The notes below the pieces were generated by a model that saw only the letters and a program-made list of their open reading frames with translations, was not told the DNA's origin and made no database searches. From NCBI GenBank assembly GCA_964019055.1, contig OZ025212.1, forward strand, positions 14,468,891 to 14,532,890: a stretch of 64,000 nt of DNA, written 5' to 3'. Of the stretch, positions 58,792-64,000 are shown piece by piece; the stretch's first letter is position 1; each line of letters starts with the position of its first letter. A program made the translations under genes and the position numbers. This DNA comes from Anthopleura xanthogrammica. Taxonomy: Eukaryota; Cnidaria; Anthozoa; Actiniaria; Actiniidae.

Positions 58792-61094
58792 ATGGCGGAA
58801 GTTGATTCAGCTTTTGATTTTCTTCATAACGAAATAGTGAATTATACTCACCGAGAAAGACAAGGGAAGTTTATTGAGGTAATGAATTATTATCTTTAGA
58901 AACCATTGGTTTTGTTTCAGAATTTGTTTTAGTTATGGATTGTGAATTGGTTGAAATTTAAGTTCAGTTCTTGTTAAATTTTTCATATGTTTTTGTAATG
59001 ATATTTCTGTGCGTTTAGAACGATGCAGTACAAACCTTGGACCGCATGGGGTTAAATGTCGGTCAGAGACTCGTAGAAAGGTAAGTTGTGTCTTTATTTA
59101 AGAATTTTAGGCATTAGATTTTTAGAAAATTGAACAGTTCTTGCTACAGTCGTTTGGTCAAACCAAGTTACTGTTCATTAAGATTTTACTGAATTACTTT
59201 CTCTCTCTCTCTCTCTCTCTCTGAATAAAAAGAAATTTCTTGTCCTTTTTAGCCCCTTTTTTCTGGAAATATACGGATTATATGCTGTAAGGGGTCTATT
59301 GGAATTAGATTTCCAAGAGGTGAGGAGGGTCCTCCTCAGACTCTCCCCACCCCTTGGAAATTTAATTCCAATAGACCCCTTGCAGCATGTCGGAATGCAG
59401 CTCAATTTGGAGGGCAAAACAAAATAATTTGAAACTCCTGAGAATTGGAACTATCATTTGCCCTCCAAATTGAGCTACATTCAGACATGCTGCAAGGGGT
59501 CTATTCGCCCTCCATAGGATCAAGGTTGGATATTTTCTGGAAGGACACAATAATCACTCCTCAGCCCTTCCAATGTCCCATGACAGAGGATATGGATATT
59601 TTCTGCTACTTCAAACTCTTGAAATAATTAAAGCATAATTTCTACTAAAATATTTTAATTTTTATATTACTTACAGATTTACTAAGGATTCTCCCAGGTT
59701 CAAAGACGAATTAGATATTATGAAGTTTGTTTGCAAAGATTTCTGGATGGCATTATTTAAGAAGCAAGTCGACAATTTGAGGACAAATCACCAGGTATAG
59801 CTTGTGTCAAGTCTGCTATGTGTTAGGCATCTCAATCTAGGGCCGTGGTGCCAACAGAGAGCAGGGGGGGAGCCCATGCCCACCCAGTTTTCCCCGGAAA
59901 ATTAAATCAAGTTTTTCAATTTTCATGATCACGTGTTGCTTTGTGCTCCCTAGTTATTCAAAGCTTGCTACAGCCCTGTTGTCCTTACACTTCTCTCATG
60001 CTCTGCCAACCCCTGAGTGCTTCATAACTGCACACAGCAAGCATGCACATTTTATATTTCTTCAATTTTACTGCCACAAGAATGAAAGAAACATGACATT
60101 GTAGTTTTTCATCTAATTTTCTCAAACATGTTCATAAAGCATGCATGCATGCATATGATGTGTGCAGTACACGTCACACTCTACTCAAAATGTTTTCTCT
60201 GACTGACATGTTATGACCAATCTTCTTCTTCAGGGAGTTTATGTTCTCCAAGATAATAAATTCAGACTGCTTACTCAAATATCCAATGGCAAACAGTACA
60301 CAGAATCAGCTCCTAAGGTACAGTTTGATGCTCTTTTGAACATATTAATTTGTACATTTACTGCACATGAAGCCTCTAATTTTGGGTTAACAAGCATGCT
60401 AATCTCTTTATTGGAGGATTATACAGCCTGAGATTCTACACTGAATGTAACAAAAAGAGGGAAAGGGAGAGGAAGAAAGTAAAGAAAGGGAGATGGAGGG
60501 AGGGAGGAAGAAAGGAAGAATAAGGTACTGGACCAGAGCTAAAAATAATGGATGGTCATCAGACAATAATTGTTCTGCTAGAATTAGAACTTGTCTGGTC
60601 AAATTTTTGCATTTTGCTGTGTCTGTCATTTTGCTGTGTCTGTCATTTTGCTGTGTCTGTTATTTTGCTGTGTCTGTCATTTTGCTGTGTCTGTTATTTT
60701 GCTGTGTCTGTCATTTTGCTGTGTCTGTCATTTTGCTGTGTCTGTCATTTTGCTGTGTCTGTCATTTTGCTGTGTCTGTCATTTTGCTGTGTCTGTCATT
60801 TTGACCATCCTGATAACTGACTGGCAGTTATTTCAAGCCCTGTAGATGCACAACCAATTGACCACCTTTTCATATTAGTCATTTAATTATTTTTCTATAT
60901 TTCTGATAGTACCTGGCCTTCTCTTGTGGGATGATCAGAGGTGGCTTAGCAAACCTTGGCGTCAGTTGTTCAGTTACTGCAGACATATTACCATTACCAG
61001 CATGTAAGTATCCTAGTTTTAGCCCTGCCATTGTTTGGCTTTCTTTCTATCTTTTGTGAGTGTCCATCTGCTAATCTATCTTTCCCTCTGTCTA

Positions 61095-61137
<43 letters not shown>

Positions 61138-61295
61138 GATATTGAACAGACAGACAGACAGACAGACAGATAGGCAGGTAGTCAGGTAGACCTGTTCAAT
61201 AACCATTAGTTCCAATTACAACAAAACACTCAACAAATCTTATTTAATAACTTTCCAATACAGGTAGATTCCAGATAGTCATACAAAAAACTTGA
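58792..61295 (+). CDS. TRAPPC6B: TRAPP complex subunit 6 (vesicle tethering)
   Basis: Six exons: 58792-58878, 59019-59080, 59677-59794, 60234-60317, 60910-61003, 61264-61295. They join to 158 residues, exactly the usual length of TRAPPC6B. Signature blocks: [89 protein letters not shown], and a C-terminus [16 protein letters not shown]6 is a Bet3-family subunit of TRAPP complexes, which tether ER-Golgi vesicles and act as a Rab1 exchange factor. The final exon is only 32 bp (11 codons with stop) and follows a TCTG/CAGA repeat hairpin. Introns carry a MITE family 1 copy and a 17-bp minisatellite. Identity is very sure; 6B rather than 6A rests on recalled similarity. Confidence 0.95.
59287..59503. 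mobile_element. MITE family 1 copy flanked by a nested hairpin
   Basis: 59372-59503 is a family 1 copy (TAGACCCCTTGCAGCATGTC to TGCAAGGGGTCTA). Next to it, 59287-59371 is a second palindrome: GGGGTCTATTGGAATTAGAT and its complement, around GAGGAGGGTCCTCCTC. Confidence 0.8.
59985..60170. mobile_element. Family 5 repeat copy
   Basis: CTTCTCTCATGCTCTGCCAA, TGCTTCATAACTGCACACAG and TTCTTCAATTTTACTG match positions 63065-63155 in the SLC6 gene intron. Ends not defined. Confidence 0.6.
60611..60803. repeat. 17-bp minisatellite, 11 copies, in a TRAPPC6B intron
   Basis: Unit ATTTTGCTGTGTCTGTC, nearly perfect with two T-for-C changes (TGTTATTTT). All three plus frames stay open, giving spurious Leu-Cys-Phe-Ala-Val proteins. 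Confidence 0.95.
61086..61177. repeat. (TCTG)n then (CAGA)n inverted microsatellite
   Basis: TCTG units to 61138, a short spacer ATATTGAA, then complementary CAGA units to 61170. It would form a long hairpin in the last TRAPPC6B intron. Confidence 0.9.
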
Positions 61296-61443
61296 CCAGG
61301 AAGACCAAGAAATACCAAACAGCTGTACATACACCACCTGAACTGGATGCTTGGAATGAAGTACGAAAAATGCTACAATATTTCTGACCTGACAGTCAAA
61401 TGATAACAAGCTGATTAGCTGATTGTAAAATACACTGATTACC

Positions 61444-61661
61444 AATAGTCCCCTTCACAGTTCCCTGCGCCATCTTGAAAGGTAGCTATGCCTGTGCATT
61501 GAAGCAAGACCAGCAGTCAACTTGCAATGATAGAGAGGTGAATAATTGTGCAAGGTGTTAAAAAAAGGTCTCGATCATTTCAAGGTCGCCTCATGTCTCG
61601 CTTTGATGCAAAAGCGTGGCTACCTTTCAAGATGACACAGGGAACTGTGAAGGGGACTATT
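61444..61661. mobile_element. MITE family 3, complete copy
   Basis: 218 bp. Left end AATAGTCCCCTTCACAGTTC, right end GAACTGTGAAGGGGACTATT, arms complementary over about 60 bp including ATCTTGAAAGGTAGC. No coding frame. A partial copy is at 43580. Confidence 0.9.
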
Positions 61662-61745
61662 ATCAACTATAGAAGTTTCCAAAACTCCACAAGGGGTGAG
61701 GTGGGGTGAAAAACAGACAGAATCACAGCTTGGTGTAGAACCACA

Positions 61746-63684
61746 TCATAGATTCATCACTTCTGCGCCACAAGTGTCTGCATTTGATATTACTTGGTGC
61801 TTGTGGGCGGAGTCAGTATTGTCACATCTTGAAACCTTCCCTACTGATTCACTTGAAAGACGCTGTGGAGAAAATATGAAATGGGTTATGCTTGTAGTTT
61901 GTGTATAGCTCTCCTCTCCCTGGGGGGGGGGGGGGGGGCAGAGCAAGGGGGGGAAAGAGGCTCTACACAGGCTATAGGCCCTTGTGGCACTTCAATATGC
62001 AGCTCAATTTGAAGGACAAAACAATAGGTTCCATTTCTTAGGAGATTGGAATTCTTTTGTTTTGCCCTCCAAATTGAATGGCTTTGATGTCACTAGCAAG
62101 GGGTCTATCATGCTTGTAAATAAGCAATATAAGATAAAAAAAAGTTTTAGAATATCTAGTTTCCACTTAGTTTTCTAATTTTTTTTGACACTTCATAAAC
62201 AAAAACTCACTGACCTGCAAAAGTGATCCATTGCTCATCAGCATCCTGTACACTGCGACACAGGGAACCCATATTATTGAAGCCAAGGTTATGAGCCAAC
62301 CCAAGGCCTGCGCCCATGTGGGGTAGGACTGATCCTCGTATGTTATCGGCCTGTATTGAACCAAGTTGATGATGAAAATAGTCTATGAACAAAAAGAAAT
62401 TAGTTATACTTTGAAAAAAGAACTGAACTTCTTGAGTGACTGAATCAGACTGAGATGAAATTTCGTCGACCCAACCCACCCTGAGAAAGAATAAGTATCA
62501 AGCTGATCCAGGAAACAATGTTAGCCAATCAGAATCGAGAAAATTTGCAAAACTGAGGTGTCACCCTAGATAAGAAAACACTGCATGCTTCTTCGCTATG
62601 TAGTTTAGATACTGTTGAGGTTTTGCGCTATGGATATTTTCTGTACTGTCTGTATAAATTTGACATGACATGACATCTCAGTTTTGCAATGACTCATTTC
62701 TACACACATTTCTTATCAACTGGATGTCACTAATTAAACTTACAAAAACCATTAGAGGTGAAATGAACTTCCAGCAAATGATCCACCAGAGTGACACAGG
62801 GTGACCAGTCATGTCTTCTATATCATTCGCGAACCTTTGGGCACCTTTATGCAGTAGAGTAAAAATACAGTTTATCATCAAATATAGATATTAAATTGAA
62901 AATAATAAAAATTACAGAGATTTAAGTGCGAATCTATTGAAGAATCATAAAATAACTGGTATAAAACTCGCTTTCTGATTGGTTGGGGGCGCGTGCATTA
63001 TGAGAGCACAAAGCCCGAGCAAGAGAAATCTCGCTTGATGTGCTGTGTGCTAATTGCACTTTGCCTCCTAACACTACTCTCGTGTTCTGCCAATTCCTGC
63101 GTGCTTTATAACTGCACATAGCACACGCGCGCGATTTCTATTTCTTCAATAGAGAATGTGCGCGCGTGTTGTTTGCAGTTACAAAGGACGCGGGCAGAAC
63201 AAGAGAGACGTTTTTTTTTTGGACTGAGTTTGGGGAGACGAGATGACGAAGCTTTTTGTTCTAGTTCGAAAGAATATTTATAGTGATACTTTAAGGTGCG
63301 GTAATATATACGAGCAACAAAATGGTCGTGCAACTTGTCGCGCAACATTGTTGCGTTGCAAGCTGCAGAATGATTATGCTGACCGTATCACCACTCCGCG
63401 CGCAACTTGTCGCGCAACAAAAATCGATGTTGCGAGTTGTGACTGCGTGTGGCAAAAAGCATAAAGTGCTTCTTGCAACTTGCACAACATTTTTTTTGTT
63501 GCGTGACAAGTTGCACGATTTTGTTGCAAGTATTACCGCACCTTTAGTTAGTTCATTTTAAGTGGCTGCCCATCATAGTCTTACCATAGATCCAGCCAAT
63601 AACAATAAGCTCGAGCAAGACTAGTAGTAAAAGGGACAAACCACAAGAAAACGAGTCGAACAGGTTGAACACGTACATCCCACC
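61746..63684 (-). CDS. SLC6 Na+/Cl- dependent transporter, C-terminal four exons
   Basis: Minus-strand exons 63684-63585, 62844-62744, 62382-62215 and 61862-61746 join in frame (phases 1, 0, 0) and end at TGA 61748-61746; the 5' part is beyond the window. The first has GGMYVFNLFDSF and ends ELIVIGWIYG, a hallmark of late SLC6 helices. The second has AQRFANDIEDMTGHP and WKFISPLM; the third has VQYRPITYEDQSYPTWAQAL and WVPCVAVYRML. The last encodes a short cytosolic tail, RLSSESVGKVSRC to EVMNL. These membrane symporters take up neurotransmitters or amino acids. QYRPITY and LLQRL recall glycine transporters, but substrate cannot be fixed from this part. Reading through the last donor would instead give 16 extra residues and a stop at 62167. 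The intervening intron holds a MITE family 1 copy. Confidence 0.88.
61975..62107. mobile_element. MITE family 1 copy in the last SLC6 intron
   Basis: TAGGCCCTTGTGGCACTTCA to GCAAGGGGTCTA, arms with AGCTCAATTTGAAGGACAAA and TTTGCCCTCCAAATTGAATG. Confidence 0.85.
62955..63215. mobile_element. Family 5 repeat, GC-rich palindromic copy in an SLC6 intron
   Basis: Shares CTCGTGTTCTGCCAATTCCT, TGCTTTATAACTGCACATAG and TATTTCTTCAAT with 59985-60170. Has a short palindrome of GCGCGC runs around TTTCTTCAATAGAGAATG. Confidence 0.55.
63293..63544. mobile_element. MITE with TIR AAGGTGCGGTAATA in an SLC6 intron
   Basis: 252 bp with ends AAGGTGCGGTAATA and TATTACCGCACCTT, rich in inverted GTTGCGCGACAAGTTGC-like words, including CAACTTGTCGCGCAAC twice and its complement. 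Flanked by TTA and TAG. No coding frame. Confidence 0.85.
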
Positions 63685-64000
63685 CTGAAGAACAGAAAAG
63701 AGCAGACTTGAAACTCAAAGTACACAAGTACACAAGAAAGGATAGTATTTTCAGGGGAGGTGATAGACCTGGCTAAATGAGGAAACATGTTTCGAGAAAC
63801 ATTTATATCGCGCGCATGCTTCCTCGATGTTTTCCAGTTTAGCCACGTGTGTAGCAACATTGCCACGCGTGGTAAATTTTGCTTTTGAGCAGCGTTATCT
63901 ACAGTTGAGGAAAAAACTGGGTCGAGGTAGCAACATTGCCACGCGCGATAAATTTTGCTTTTGAGCAGCGTTATCTACAGTTGAGGAAAAAACTGGGTCG
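63685..64000. repeat. 76-bp tandem duplication at the window end
   Basis: GTAGCAACATTGCCACGCG at 63851 and 63927 start two copies of a unit ending GAGGAAAAAACTGGGTCG; the second is cut by the window. The same 18-mer also occurs at 11935, inside an RTK intron, so it belongs to a dispersed repeat. No exon seen here. Confidence 0.7.

Noticed and set aside
60493..60845. Three overlapping Cys/Leu/Phe/Val-rich frames, resembling a membrane protein
   Set aside because: All three plus frames are open because the DNA is an 11-copy 17-bp minisatellite within a TRAPPC6B intron.

Overview
The window is eukaryotic DNA from an animal. Genes are split by GT-AG introns whose phases I could follow by eye. 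Intergenic DNA is AT-rich and carries a SINE family, several short inverted-repeat (MITE-like) families and many simple-sequence arrays. The gene set (TRIM-NHL, FN3/Ig/SEA receptor tyrosine kinase, two-lectin vWA secreted protein, DMRT, SLC6 transporter) fits a cnidarian, probably an anthozoan. That placement is inference from protein style, not from a marker.

Layout, left to right: (1) the N-terminus of a RING/B-box TRIM protein on the minus strand (1-671), head-to-head with an intronless TRIM-filamin-NHL gene (2554-4881). (2) A 19-exon receptor tyrosine kinase gene (7438-18139), encoding about 1030 residues: signal peptide, three FN3, Ig, SEA, FN3, transmembrane segment, kinase. Its introns are full of mini- and microsatellites and mobile elements. 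(3) A 64-bp tandem array carrying CRE palindromes (18651-18948). (4) An intronless F-box/LRR gene (21250-22644). (5) About 6 kb without a recognisable gene, ending in a 93-bp minisatellite. (6) AAR2, a U5 snRNP assembly factor, five exons, minus strand (28756-31844). (7) A lone signal-peptide exon (34337-34430), then a full secreted-protein gene (40288-46134): signal peptide, two C-type lectin domains, a vWA domain, a charged helix and a roughly 307-residue Asn/Arg/Gln repeat tail. (8) A DMRT gene with DM domain, DMA domain and a C-terminal zinc ribbon (48317-51820, minus). (9) FPGT, six exons, minus (54702-58693), sharing a 98-bp bidirectional promoter with TRAPPC6B, six exons, plus (58792-61295). 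(10) The last four coding exons of an SLC6 Na+/Cl- coupled transporter, minus (61746-63684), whose 5' part lies beyond the window.

The genes do not form one pathway. AAR2, FPGT and TRAPPC6B are housekeeping genes (splicing, fucose salvage, vesicle tethering) with compact promoters. The RTK, lectin/vWA gene, SLC6 and TRIM genes are of cell-surface, secreted or signalling type. The two most unusual proteins are the lectin/vWA protein with the pentapeptide tail and the RTK with an apparently cleavable SEA domain. Exon boundaries were read by eye from splice consensus and frame continuity, without transcript support.
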